Shown piece after piece: positions 1 through 8,282 of a stretch of DNA of 64,000 nt. Below the pieces are notes generated by a model, which saw only the letters and a program-made list of their open reading frames with translations, searched no databases and was not told the DNA's origin. Position 1 is the stretch's first letter. Each line of letters opens with the position of its first letter. The DNA is taken from contig CALXXN010000004.1 in assembly GCA_944392695.1 (NCBI GenBank), positions 101,985-165,984 of the forward strand. Direction: 5' to 3'. A program made the translations under genes and the position numbers. Source of the stretch: an uncultured Spirochaetales bacterium (lineage in GTDB: Bacteria; Spirochaetota; Spirochaetia; Sphaerochaetales; Sphaerochaetaceae).

Positions 1-812
1 AGCGCGCCTTCGACATAGCTTTCCCCATCGATTGACAGGCCATAGTAGTAATCCTGGAAGGCGTTGACGAAACCATAAGCGTAGCTGAAGCGCTCGGAGA
101 GGTCGTGGCACTCTGTGATCGCCATGATCTCATCTATGCTGTGCGGGGCTTCACCCGTGGTCTCTGCCACGCCTGGCGTGTAGACCGTGTTGATGTACTC
201 ATCGACGTGGCCCGACATCTCCTCGATTGGGATCAGGAGCTCCGTGGCCCCGTTCCAGAAGTCGAGTGTGCCACGTGCGAAGTAGGAGCCACGGAAGATC
301 AGGCCCTGGCTGGTGTAGCTTGAGAGCGTGTCATAAGCATAGGCATAGCTGAAGCGCCCTGTCAGGTCGTCAGACAGCGTGATGTCCCACAGCGTCGTCT
401 GGGTGTCAGGCGAGGTGATTATTCCAAGGTCCTGCACAGGGGCGAAGCTGATCGCATCACCGTAGGCGCCGAGGTTGTAGGCGAGGGTGATGTCGCGGAT
501 CCCTGTCGCCCACATCTGGGGTGGTATGCTCATGGTCATGATGCCACTGTCCTTGACTGCGAGCACAGAGCCTTCCTGGACCTGGTCGAAGGGGACGGAG
601 TGCGTGGTCTGCTCTTCGCTTGCGCGGTAGATCACGAGGCTGCCATCCATCTTCTGGGCCGTGTACTTGTAGACTCCGTCCTCCTCCAGTTCGACCTGGA
701 TGACGCGGATCACTGTATCATCACTGGTGACTTCGCTCACGCCATTGGCGGAGAGCGTCGCTGCGACGAGGACCAGCAAAAGGGCTGCAAGGCTGATTGT
801 CTTCTTTCTCAT
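1..812 (-). CDS. Secreted protein with FKBP N-terminal-like repeats (partial)
   Basis: The reading frame is open from an ATG at 812 to the window edge (270 codons), so the C-terminus is missing. An AAAGGA ribosome site lies just upstream of the ATG. Residues 1-22 form a signal peptide (MRKK, a hydrophobic core, then LSANG). Two segments, near residues 153-190 and 241-270, both begin RFSYAY and continue with a helical pattern like the dimerisation domain found before FKBP-type prolyl isomerase domains. I infer a periplasmic FKBP-like folding factor or a repeat protein built from its N-terminal domain. The isomerase domain itself, if present, lies outside the window. Confidence 0.6.
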   Translation of the reverse strand, partial: MRKKTISLAALLLVLVAATLSANGVSEVTSDDTVIRVIQVELEEDGVYKYTAQKMDGSLVIYRASEEQTTHSVPFDQVQEGSVLAVKDSGIMTMSIPPQMWATGIRDITLAYNLGAYGDAISFAPVQDLGIITSPDTQTTLWDITLSDDLTGRFSYAYAYDTLSSYTSQGLIFRGSYFARGTLDFWNGATELLIPIEEMSGHVDEYINTVYTPGVAETTGEAPHSIDEIMAITECHDLSERFSYAYGFVNAFQDYYYGLSIDGESYVEGA

Positions 813-1021
813 TTCAAATCCTTTTTCCGTGCCCGATGGGGCACACACGTCAAGGTAGCCAGCCCGGAGGCCGGCGTCAAGGCGCTGTTGTCCTGTGTAA
901 TGGGGGTTGGACCAGTGATGGCCTTTCTGTGGAAGGTCTTAGTGTTTTTTTGTATTTGCTGTGTATTTCATCTTCCGTCCACTTCTGCTAGTCTTCTCCT
1001 GTCAAGGCAAGGAGGCTGGCG

Positions 1022-1528
1022 ATGGGACAGGTAATCGAAGACAGGATCACGGAGCGCGACATGGAGTACCTGGAGCAGTGCGCCGGGCTTGCCCTGTTGT
1101 CGAGGAAGGAGGGCAACCATCCCTTCGCGGCCATGCTGGTCGATGAGGAGGGTTGTGTCCTCCTGAGCCAGACGAACGCCTTCAAGGAAGGTGGCTCGAG
1201 TTACCACGCCGAGACCCTGCTCACACTGAAAGCCGCGGCGAAGTGGCCTCCTGAGAAGCTTGCCAAGTGCACGCTCTACACGAACTTCGAACCCTGTGTC
1301 ATGTGCACTGGGGCGGTCTATTGGGCAGGCATAGGACGCATCGTCTATGGGGCATCGGAGAAGGACCTGCTGGCCCTCACCGGGGACAATGAGGAGAATC
1401 CGACCTTCTCGCTCTCCTGCCGTGATGTGATAAAAGCAGGTCAGAAGGATGTCGTCATCGCAGGTCCGCTCGGGGACTGTCCACTTAAGGAGGGTATCCT
1501 CGCCGCCCATGAGGGCTTCTGGTCGTGA
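1022..1528 (+). CDS. Nucleoside/guanine-type deaminase (CDA fold)
   Basis: This 168-residue zinc deaminase carries both family signatures: HAE at residues 62-64 and PCVMC at 91-95. These supply the His/Cys zinc ligands and the catalytic Glu. The family includes guanine deaminase, cytosine deaminase and TadA; the motifs do not fix the base used. It starts at an ATG with an AAGGAGG site and overlaps the next gene by four bases (GTGA). Because it sits with a nucleoside phosphorylase and a sugar-phosphate isomerase, I infer that it acts on a purine nucleoside or base in the same salvage route. It is not obviously TadA. Confidence 0.85.
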   Translation: MGQVIEDRITERDMEYLEQCAGLALLSRKEGNHPFAAMLVDEEGCVLLSQTNAFKEGGSSYHAETLLTLKAAAKWPPEKLAKCTLYTNFEPCVMCTGAVYWAGIGRIVYGASEKDLLALTGDNEENPTFSLSCRDVIKAGQKDVVIAGPLGDCPLKEGILAAHEGFWS

Positions 1529-2502
1529 GAAACGACAAGCGTCTTCCTTATTCTTTGCAGCATGATGTGATCGCACGCCTTGATGGTACGGTGCTCCTGG
1601 TTGGTGACAGGAGACGTCTTCCCTTCGAGCGTGTGCAGCTGCCTTGCGTTGATGCTTATGAGGCCGCAGCCGCCATAAGAGGCATGGTCACACAGGGAGG
1701 AGGGCCTTTGGAGGTATCGCTATGGGCCCTGGTGCAGACTGCGAGGATCAATGGCTGTGACATCGATGAGATGCGCCGGGCTGCCGATGCCTTGTCCTCA
1801 GCACGCCCTACGAACACGGCTGTGCGCAAGGAGCTTGAGTACATCCTGCCCTTGATCGAGGACTTCCAGCCTTCGTCCTTCGCATCTGATGTCGAGGACC
1901 TGGTCATGACCCGCCTGGACTATTACGATGCCTGCTACGATGCGATGGCCCATCATGGGGCGGCCTTGATTGAAGATGGTGATGGCCTGTTGACGACCTG
2001 CTTCCCTGAGCATTCATTCTTCCTTTCCTTGTACCATGCGAGGGAGGAGGGCAAGACCTTCAAGGTCTATGCGATGGAGACCCGTCCCTGGCTGCAGGGA
2101 GCCCATCTTACCGCACCTGGTCTTGCTGAGCTGGGTTATGACAGCTACCTCATCACTGACAACATGGCACCCGCCCTGGTCTCGATGGGCCTTGTGACGA
2201 AGTACATGAGTGCAAGCGACAGGGCTGCAGCCTCCCACTGGGTCATAAACAAGCTTGGGACATTGTCTGCCGCCATGGCCTGTCATGAGAAGGGTGTTCC
2301 TTACTACGCCTTCAGCCTGGCTCCTGACATGACAGGGCCAGACCCCGCTTGGTCTGATGTGGAGATCAGGGATCCTTCGGAGGTCCTCTCCTGCCAGGGC
2401 ATGAAGACCACATCTGATTCCGTCAGGGGTTTCTACCCCTGCTTCGACCTAGTACCGCCACGCTATGTGACGGCTGTTGTGACAAAGGAGGGCCTGCTGT
2501 GA
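1525..2502 (+). CDS. MtnA-like methylthioribose-1-phosphate isomerase homologue
   Basis: This 325-residue protein of the MtnA/eIF2B family would interconvert an aldose-1-phosphate and a ketose-1-phosphate. Family blocks are visible: ARPTNTAV (93-100), ETRPWLQGAHLT (185-196), TDNMA (211-215) and NKLGT (242-246). The likely catalytic Cys (about 159, in TTCF) and Asp (about 232, in SDR) are kept. However, the usual RGAPAIG loop reads TQGGGP and the NTGALAT loop reads FPEHSFF, so substrate preference may differ from classic MtnA. It starts with GTG inside the stop of the deaminase gene and ends overlapping the phosphorylase gene. Methylthioribose-1-P or 5-deoxyribose-1-P are the natural candidate substrates. 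Confidence 0.8.
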   Translation: MRNDKRLPYSLQHDVIARLDGTVLLVGDRRRLPFERVQLPCVDAYEAAAAIRGMVTQGGGPLEVSLWALVQTARINGCDIDEMRRAADALSSARPTNTAVRKELEYILPLIEDFQPSSFASDVEDLVMTRLDYYDACYDAMAHHGAALIEDGDGLLTTCFPEHSFFLSLYHAREEGKTFKVYAMETRPWLQGAHLTAPGLAELGYDSYLITDNMAPALVSMGLVTKYMSASDRAAASHWVINKLGTLSAAMACHEKGVPYYAFSLAPDMTGPDPAWSDVEIRDPSEVLSCQGMKTTSDSVRGFYPCFDLVPPRYVTAVVTKEGLL

Positions 2503-3212
2503 AGGCCGTGATTGCTGGAACCGGTGTCGACCGCCTGCTTTGTGGGCTCACCCGTGCATCGGTCGATACGAAATACTCGATGGGGGAGGTCGAGTACTTC
2601 ATCAAGGACGGTATTGTCATACTCCCCCGCCATAAGGCCGACCACTCGGTCTCGCCAAGCCTGATCAACTACAAGGCGAACATCTGGGCACTCAAGGAGC
2701 TCGGGGTCACTGATGTCATCGGACTTTATGCTGTCGGATCGATCACCAGCCGCCTGACACCAGGTTCCTTCGGCCTTGTCGCCGACTACATCGATTTCTC
2801 CGGGCGCGGGCTGACCTTCTTCGATGGGCTTGACAACCCACTGCGCCATGCAGGCATGGTGAATATCTTCGACCCGGCCTTGCAGCAGCGTTTCTCAAGC
2901 GCCGCCTTCAAGCGTGGTGAGAAGAGGATCGGCATAGGCAATGTCTATGTGACGACAGCAGGACCCAGGCTTGAGACCGCGGCTGAGATCCGCGCCTTCC
3001 GCAGCCTTGGTGCTGACATTGTCGGCATGACGCTTGCAAGCGAGGCCAGCCTGCTCGCGGAGATCGGAATGCGTTTCTGCCCGGTCGCCTTCTCAATCAA
3101 CTGGGCGGCAGGCCTGGACGAGGAAGGGGTCTCCTTCCTTGAGGACGAGTCGGTCGAGCGCCTCTCAAGGAAGCTCCTGGAGATCTCGATCGACGCGCTC
3201 TCATCCCTCTAG
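2499..3212 (+). CDS. MTA/purine nucleoside phosphorylase family protein
   Basis: This 237-residue member of the PNP/MTAP phosphorylase family cleaves a nucleoside with phosphate to a base and ribose-1-phosphate or methylthioribose-1-phosphate. It shows the N-terminal phosphate-loop GTG (7-9), the RH pair at 44-45, PRLETAAEIR (156-165) and GADIVGMT (171-178), typical of trimeric MTAP/PNP enzymes. It is shorter than the usual 260-290 residues. It starts with GTG, translationally coupled to the isomerase gene. Together the three genes could release a base and pass the sugar phosphate to the isomerase, as in methionine or 5'-deoxyadenosine salvage. The 3' end overlaps potD, which converges from the other strand. 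Confidence 0.88.
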   Translation: MKAVIAGTGVDRLLCGLTRASVDTKYSMGEVEYFIKDGIVILPRHKADHSVSPSLINYKANIWALKELGVTDVIGLYAVGSITSRLTPGSFGLVADYIDFSGRGLTFFDGLDNPLRHAGMVNIFDPALQQRFSSAAFKRGEKRIGIGNVYVTTAGPRLETAAEIRAFRSLGADIVGMTLASEASLLAEIGMRFCPVAFSINWAAGLDEEGVSFLEDESVERLSRKLLEISIDALSSL

Positions 3213-4246
3213 TCCATATAGCGGATTGGCTCCCAGAGCTTGTTGTACATGTCGAGGTCCTCTCCAAGGTCGGCAATCACCTCATAGCCTTCAAGGTCCT
3301 CTGCCGTATAGAGGGGTGTGGTCTCCATGTAGGCTGCTGCTGCTGTGTTCGTCGTCGGTGGGAAGCTGAACTCGTCAAGGAAGATGGCGTAGTTCTCCGG
3401 CTCATGTATGAAGTTGATGAACTGGTGGGCCAGCTCCTTCTCCGGTGCGTCCTTCAGGATGACCATGTTGTCGATGTACATCGACCCACCTGTCTCTGGA
3501 AGGAAGAAGTCGACCTTCTCCAGCTCCTCGGCGCTCATCTCCGCGATGATGTTCTCCGCATAGCAGTGCACGACGGCGAACTCACCACGGGCGAAGGACT
3601 TCGCGAAGCTCTCTGCATCGAACTTCACGATATTTGGCTTCCACTCATCCGCCACCAGCCTGGCCGCTTCCTGCACCTCGTCAGGGGAGGTGCTGTTGTT
3701 CGAGTAGCCCAGTGTCTTCAAGGCATCCCCCATGACCTCCCTCATGTCATCAAGGAGTGTCATGCGCCCTGCAAGGCGTTCATCAGCGAAGATCATCCAG
3801 CTGCGCTCGTAGTCTGGAGGCGCGAGGGTGGTGTTGACTGCGATGCCAGCGGCCCCCATGAAGTAGGGGACGCTGTACTCCATGCCAGGGTCATAGGTCG
3901 CGACCTGTTTCACGATGTCTGGGATGTACTGGAGGTTTGGTATCATGGCATGGTCGATTGGTGCGAGCATGCCGAGCTTGATCATGATGCTCGTGTAGTC
4001 GGCAGAGGGGAACACGATGTCATAACCACGTCCTCCACCGGCCTGTAGTTTTGCGAACATCTCCTCGTTGGAGGAGAAGTAGTCGATCACTACATCGCAA
4101 TCGTATTCCTCCTCGAAGGCCGTGATGACCTCATCAGGCATGTAGTAGGTCCAGTTGTAGATGTGCAGCGTCCTGGTCCCATCACCTCCACAGGAGGAGA
4201 GGAGGGTGAGTGCTGCTGCCAATACGAGTGAGAGGATTCTTGTCAT
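3209..4246 (-). CDS. potD: Spermidine/putrescine-binding lipoprotein PotD
   Basis: This is the 345-residue solute-binding component of the polyamine ABC importer. The signal peptide ends in a lipobox, LLSSC, with the lipidated Cys at 19. The mature protein begins with the PotD/PotF-type HIYNWTYYMP strand and contains VPYFMGAAGIAVNT, typical of group 1 polyamine-binding proteins. It follows potC by 10 bases, with an AGGAG site before its ATG, and is the last gene of the potABCD operon. Its stop overlaps the convergent phosphorylase gene by four bases. A protein anchored by lipid at the inner membrane is expected. Confidence 0.95.
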   Translation of the reverse strand: MTRILSLVLAAALTLLSSCGGDGTRTLHIYNWTYYMPDEVITAFEEEYDCDVVIDYFSSNEEMFAKLQAGGGRGYDIVFPSADYTSIMIKLGMLAPIDHAMIPNLQYIPDIVKQVATYDPGMEYSVPYFMGAAGIAVNTTLAPPDYERSWMIFADERLAGRMTLLDDMREVMGDALKTLGYSNNSTSPDEVQEAARLVADEWKPNIVKFDAESFAKSFARGEFAVVHCYAENIIAEMSAEELEKVDFFLPETGGSMYIDNMVILKDAPEKELAHQFINFIHEPENYAIFLDEFSFPPTTNTAAAAYMETTPLYTAEDLEGYEVIADLGEDLDMYNKLWEPIRYMD

Positions 4247-4256
4247 GTACGACTCC

Positions 4257-5045
4257 TTAGGCTGAGGCCGCGAAGGACTTCAGGAAACGGCGGAAGATGA
4301 AGGCCAGGGCCATGCTGGCAAGGATCAGTATGAGGGAGAGCGCGTTGATCACAGGGCTCACCCCATAGCGGATGGAAGAGTAGACATAGAGTGGCAGTGT
4401 GGCGCTTCCCGGACCTGAGACGAAGAAGGTGATCACGAAGTCCTCTATGCTCATCGTGATGGCCATCAGGAAGCCGGACAGGACACCTGGCATGATGGAG
4501 GGGACCACGACGCGTAGCATGGCGCCCTTCCTGTCCTCACCGAGGTCCCGGGCCGCCTCTATTGTCGAGAAGTCGAACTCATCGAGCCTTGAGTCGACCA
4601 GGAGGTAGGTGAAGGGGAGGTTGAATGTCGTGTGGGCCGCATAAATCGTGAACATGCCAAGTGGTAGGTTGATGCTTGAGAAGAAGATCAGCATCGAGAT
4701 GCCGATGATCACATCAGGCAGGATCATTGGCAGGTAGGTCGCCACCTTGATGTAGCCAGAGAGTTTGAACGACCACCACTTCAAGCCTATCGCGGCAGCC
4801 GATCCGATCACTGTGGCTGTAAGCGATGAGGTGAGTGCTATGATGATGCTGTTCCAGAAGGCCCTCCACAGGTCATGTGATGAGGTGAAGAGTTCTTCGT
4901 ACCACTGCAGGGAGAAGCCCTGCCAGGTCATGCCGTGTCCGCTGTTGAACGAATAGGCGGCGACGACGATCAGTGGCATGAACAGGAAAAGCATGACGAA
5001 GAAGAGGCAGAGCTGGGAGAAGCGGGGTGCGTGGACCTTCCTCAT
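4257..5045 (-). CDS. potC: Spermidine/putrescine ABC transporter permease PotC
   Basis: This 262-residue membrane permease has six predicted segments and carries the ABC-permease EAA loop, visible as EAARDLGEDRKGAMLRVVVP. The open frame runs far upstream, but the true start is the ATG at 5045, which overlaps the potB stop (ATGA). This gives MRKVHAPRF followed at once by the first membrane segment. It pairs with PotB to form the channel and is driven by PotA. Confidence 0.95.
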   Translation of the reverse strand: MRKVHAPRFSQLCLFFVMLFLFMPLIVVAAYSFNSGHGMTWQGFSLQWYEELFTSSHDLWRAFWNSIIIALTSSLTATVIGSAAAIGLKWWSFKLSGYIKVATYLPMILPDVIIGISMLIFFSSINLPLGMFTIYAAHTTFNLPFTYLLVDSRLDEFDFSTIEAARDLGEDRKGAMLRVVVPSIMPGVLSGFLMAITMSIEDFVITFFVSGPGSATLPLYVYSSIRYGVSPVINALSLILILASMALAFIFRRFLKSFAASA

Positions 5046-5902
5046 GTCCTCACCTCCTTGGACTTCTTGTCCTTCCTCCCGCCTCGGAGCACTGTGAGGA
5101 CGCCAATCAATGATACCAGGGTGAGTATGACTGAGAAAGCGCTTGCAAGTGGCCAGTTGCGTGTCTTCTGGACTTGGTCGACGATGATGTTGCCCACCAT
5201 GGTGCTGCCCATGCCTCCGACGAGGAGTGGTACGGTGTAAGCACCGAAGACCGGGATGGCGGTGAAGACCAGTGCTGTCGTGATACCACTGCGTACCGAT
5301 GGGAGCATGATGCGCACCAAGGCGCCAAGCTTGGATGAACCAAGGTCGCGTGCCGCATCGACAAGGGTGAAGTCGAAGCGGTCGAAGGCGGTGAAGAGGG
5401 GGAGTATGGCGAAGGGCAGGTACATGTAGACCAGCACGAGGATGACTGCGAAGAGGTTGTAGATCAGGTGCAGCGGTTCCTTGATGATGCCAAGCGCCAG
5501 GAGGATGTTGTTGACCAGCCCCTCTGTGGAGAGGAGGTTGATCCAGGCGTAGATCCGGATCAGGCTGCTCGTCCAGAAGGGTATGATCGTCAGGAAGAGG
5601 AAGAGCGTCTGGTGGCGGGAGCGTGCGATCGCATAGGCCGTGGGCAAGGCGAGGGCGAGGCAGGTCAGTGTGGCGAGGATGCTGGTCCAGAGGGTGCGCA
5701 GTGTGACTGCGATGAAGTCCGGGTCCAGGACCTGGCGGTATGCGTCGAAGGAGGGCTCCCATTCGACACCGCCGTAGAGCCCCTTCTTGAGGAAGGAGTA
5801 TGTGACGATGATCAGCAATGGCACGGCGAAGAAGAGCGTGACCCAGAGGCCCATCGGGGCGGCGAGCATGATACCTGCCTTGTCCTTCCTAGGTTTCCTC
5901 AT
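5042..5902 (-). CDS. potB: Spermidine/putrescine ABC transporter permease PotB
   Basis: This is a 286-residue inner-membrane permease. The first membrane helix is at about residues 12-37, followed by a large extracytoplasmic loop and then five more helices. The EAA motif reads DAARDLGSSKLGALVRIMLP. The start overlaps the end of potA by 14 bases and the end overlaps potC by four, so the permeases are translationally coupled. Confidence 0.95.
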   Translation of the reverse strand: MRKPRKDKAGIMLAAPMGLWVTLFFAVPLLIIVTYSFLKKGLYGGVEWEPSFDAYRQVLDPDFIAVTLRTLWTSILATLTCLALALPTAYAIARSRHQTLFLFLTIIPFWTSSLIRIYAWINLLSTEGLVNNILLALGIIKEPLHLIYNLFAVILVLVYMYLPFAILPLFTAFDRFDFTLVDAARDLGSSKLGALVRIMLPSVRSGITTALVFTAIPVFGAYTVPLLVGGMGSTMVGNIIVDQVQKTRNWPLASAFSVILTLVSLIGVLTVLRGGRKDKKSKEVRT

Positions 5903-7025
5903 GCCACTCCTCCTTGACTAGGTAGCCGTCGGCAGGACGCCAGATGACAGAGACCCTGTCCTTCCATTCGATCCCAGGACCTTCCTCAAGGTAGGTCGTA
6001 TGACTCTTCAGCACCCGGATCGTGGCGCCTTCATCTGTCTTCACATAGAACTTGCTCTGGTAGCCTGCGTAGACAGGTTCATCCACAATGCCATGGAAAC
6101 ATCCTGGCCCCAGGTCGACATCCCCTGCCACGATGCGCACCTTCTCAGGCCTGATGCTGAAGTAGAGTCGGCGTCCGTCTTCCACAGGGCCCCAGTCCGT
6201 CACCTCGAGTGTGCGTCCCAGGGCGGGTACGTCAACAGTGATGATCCATTCATCATCCTCCTCATCCCAGCGGCTGGACAGTGCGGTGCAGGGGAAGATG
6301 TTGCCTTCTCCTATGAAGGAAGCGGTGAAGAGCGTGCTTGGTGATTCGTAAATCTCATAGGGCGTCCCTGCCTGCAACAGCCGGCCTTCATTGAAGATCG
6401 CCATATGGTCGGAGACCGAGAGCGCCTCACCTTGGTCATGGGTGACATAGATGAAGGTGATCCCGACCTTGTCATGGATCTCATCGAGTTCCACAAGGAG
6501 GCTCTGTCTGAGCTTCGCATCCAATGCGGACAGTGGTTCGTCCAAGAGCAGGACATCTGGCTCACAGGCCAGGGCGCGGGCGATCGCCACACGTTGTTTC
6601 TGGCCTCCTGAGAGCTGGCCAGGCTTCTTGTTGTCATGACCTGTGAGCTCTACGAAGCGTATGAGCTCGTCGACACGTTCCTCACGCTCCTCCTTGCCCA
6701 GGCCCTTCCGCTTCAGCGGGAAGGCTATGTTCCCCCTGACCGAGAGGTGGGGGAAGAGGGCGAAGTTCTGGAAGACCATGTTGCAGGGCCTCTTCTCAGG
6801 CGGCAGCCGCAGGACCGAGGTCCCATCGAAGAGCACCTCTCCTTGGTCGGGTTCCTCGAAGCCTGCGATGATCCTCAAGAGCGTCGTCTTGCCACAACCC
6901 GAAGGACCCAGCAGCGAGAAGAACTCCCCTGGGGCGATGTCGAGGCTGACATCATCAAGCGCCTTGAAAGAACCGAAGCTTTTTGTGATGTGTTGTATTG
7001 AGATGGCACTGCCCTTGCCCTGCAA
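5889..7025 (-). CDS. potA: Polyamine ABC transporter ATPase PotA
   Basis: This 378-residue ABC ATPase energises polyamine import. The Walker A segment is GPSGCGKTT, the signature is LSGGQKQR, Walker B is LLLDEP and the H-loop is VTHDQ. The C-terminal 120 residues form the TOBE regulatory domain typical of PotA/MalK. It starts at a TTG preceded by AAGGAGG. It is the first gene of potABCD. Its promoter must lie in the 80-base space shared with the divergent gene at 7106. Confidence 0.95.
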   Translation of the reverse strand: MQGKGSAISIQHITKSFGSFKALDDVSLDIAPGEFFSLLGPSGCGKTTLLRIIAGFEEPDQGEVLFDGTSVLRLPPEKRPCNMVFQNFALFPHLSVRGNIAFPLKRKGLGKEEREERVDELIRFVELTGHDNKKPGQLSGGQKQRVAIARALACEPDVLLLDEPLSALDAKLRQSLLVELDEIHDKVGITFIYVTHDQGEALSVSDHMAIFNEGRLLQAGTPYEIYESPSTLFTASFIGEGNIFPCTALSSRWDEEDDEWIITVDVPALGRTLEVTDWGPVEDGRRLYFSIRPEKVRIVAGDVDLGPGCFHGIVDEPVYAGYQSKFYVKTDEGATIRVLKSHTTYLEEGPGIEWKDRVSVIWRPADGYLVKEEWHEET

Positions 7026-7105
7026 GTCCTTACGCCTCCTTCTTATTGGAAGTGTAACACAGTCCTGACCTGTTTCCAGTCCTCAGTTTCTGTTAGGATA
7101 GGCTC

Positions 7106-7672
7106 ATGCTCCATTCTTTCACACATTGGCTTTCAGAGAACCCCTCATTCATCGGACCACTTGCCGGCATCGGCTCATACCACAGGGTGCTTGCCGCAGG
7201 CCCCTTCTCGTTGCCCGCAGCCGCCACCATGGCCCTCGACAGGCCGGCATCGGAGGTCCAGGCGCTGTGCGCAGATGAAGGACTCAGGGCGGACTTCAGG
7301 TCTTCCTTCGACCCAGAGGGCAAGGTTGTCTTCACCGAGGTGCTATCTGGAACCTATGACCTCGTCTATGCCCCGTTGTATCCTTCCTTCATCGGCAAGA
7401 GGGAGCTGACAGGCTTCCTTTTCGATGTCCATGACAGCCTTGAGAAGAAGGGCTCCTTCATCTTCTCCTTCCTCGACAGCCCACGTGTCCAATTGGAATC
7501 AGAAAGCCTGCCGCTCTGGTTCGATGATTCGATCAAGCTCCCTGTGAGGCGTTACACGGTGGATGACATGCTGCGCTCCCTGCTGACGATAGGCCTTGGC
7601 ATAAGGAGCATTGATGAAACCAGTGTGGAAGGTCTTGGACATGTGATCGACCTTGAATGCACAAGACTGTAG
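7106..7672 (+). CDS. Degenerate methyltransferase-like protein
   Basis: This 188-residue protein is divergent from potA. The middle part (YDLVYAPLYPSFIG, then a helix and GSFIFSFLD) has the order of the motif IV to VI strands of class I SAM-dependent methyltransferases. The glycine-rich SAM-binding motif I that should precede it is not recognisable; the corresponding region reads GPLAGIGSYHRV. I can only call it methyltransferase-like. The substrate is unknown, and loss of SAM binding is possible. Confidence 0.5.
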   Translation: MLHSFTHWLSENPSFIGPLAGIGSYHRVLAAGPFSLPAAATMALDRPASEVQALCADEGLRADFRSSFDPEGKVVFTEVLSGTYDLVYAPLYPSFIGKRELTGFLFDVHDSLEKKGSFIFSFLDSPRVQLESESLPLWFDDSIKLPVRRYTVDDMLRSLLTIGLGIRSIDETSVEGLGHVIDLECTRL

Positions 7673-7751
7673 TTTGTGTGGAGTCCTTGTGAACCATATT
7701 GCAAAAAGCCATCAATCCGATACATTAGCCTCAGTGACAGGAGGAAATCTC

Positions 7752-8186
7752 ATGAGGAAAAGCACAATAGCGACACTGATCGTTGCAATATGTCTGATCG
7801 CGCTAGGCTTCATCCTGGTTGGAGCCGGCGTTGCCGCAAGTTATGACAAGACGGAGTACCACTTTGGTCCTTCCATATACTTCGAGTCGACTTTCACGAC
7901 CCATACATTGCACTCAAGGCTCCTGACGACCTTTGGCCAGATGAGCTTCCTGCTCGGCATAGCAGGTGTCTTCCTTTTCGCCTATCTCGCGATCCGCAAT
8001 CCAAAGGAACGCAATGACAAGAAGGTTGATGCTGGAGATGCCCGTGAAGCCAGGCAGGAGCGTCCGTATGAACCTGTGAGGCCACGCCCCTCAAGGGCTG
8101 AAGAGCCCATCGATGTCGAGGAGAAGGTTCCCGAGGCCCCCCAGCCTGAGGAGACGGCTACCAAGACAGACGACCAGCAAGCCTGA
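7752..8186 (+). CDS. Small membrane protein, two TM helices, acidic tail
   Basis: I do not recognise this protein. The open frame extends upstream, but the start is placed at the ATG at 7752 because AGGAGG lies seven bases before it, giving 144 residues. There are two hydrophobic helices, at about 7-29 and 56-78, with a roughly 25-residue external loop. They are followed by a charged, proline-rich cytoplasmic tail rich in Arg, Glu and Pro that looks disordered. A strong hairpin follows the gene. Confidence 0.65.
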   Translation: MRKSTIATLIVAICLIALGFILVGAGVAASYDKTEYHFGPSIYFESTFTTHTLHSRLLTTFGQMSFLLGIAGVFLFAYLAIRNPKERNDKKVDAGDAREARQERPYEPVRPRPSRAEEPIDVEEKVPEAPQPEETATKTDDQQA

Positions 8187-8197
8187 CACCAACTCAA

Positions 8198-8219
8198 GTG
8201 GCCCCAGCGATGGGGCCAC
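8198..8219 (+). terminator. Hairpin after the small membrane protein gene
   Basis: A perfect 8-bp stem, GTGGCCCC/GGGGCCAC, encloses the loop AGCGAT. The downstream sequence is only weakly T-rich (GATTGT), so termination efficiency is uncertain. Confidence 0.55.
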
Positions 8220-8282
8220 GATTGTATCCAACGGTGTTCACATCCTCCCTGCAAAGTTCGTATCCTTCATGCGGAGGAGCTT

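Noticed and set aside
4257..5762. A 501-codon frame for PotC
   Set aside because: The N-terminal half is the shadow of potB in another frame. The real start is the ATG at 5045 overlapping the potB stop.
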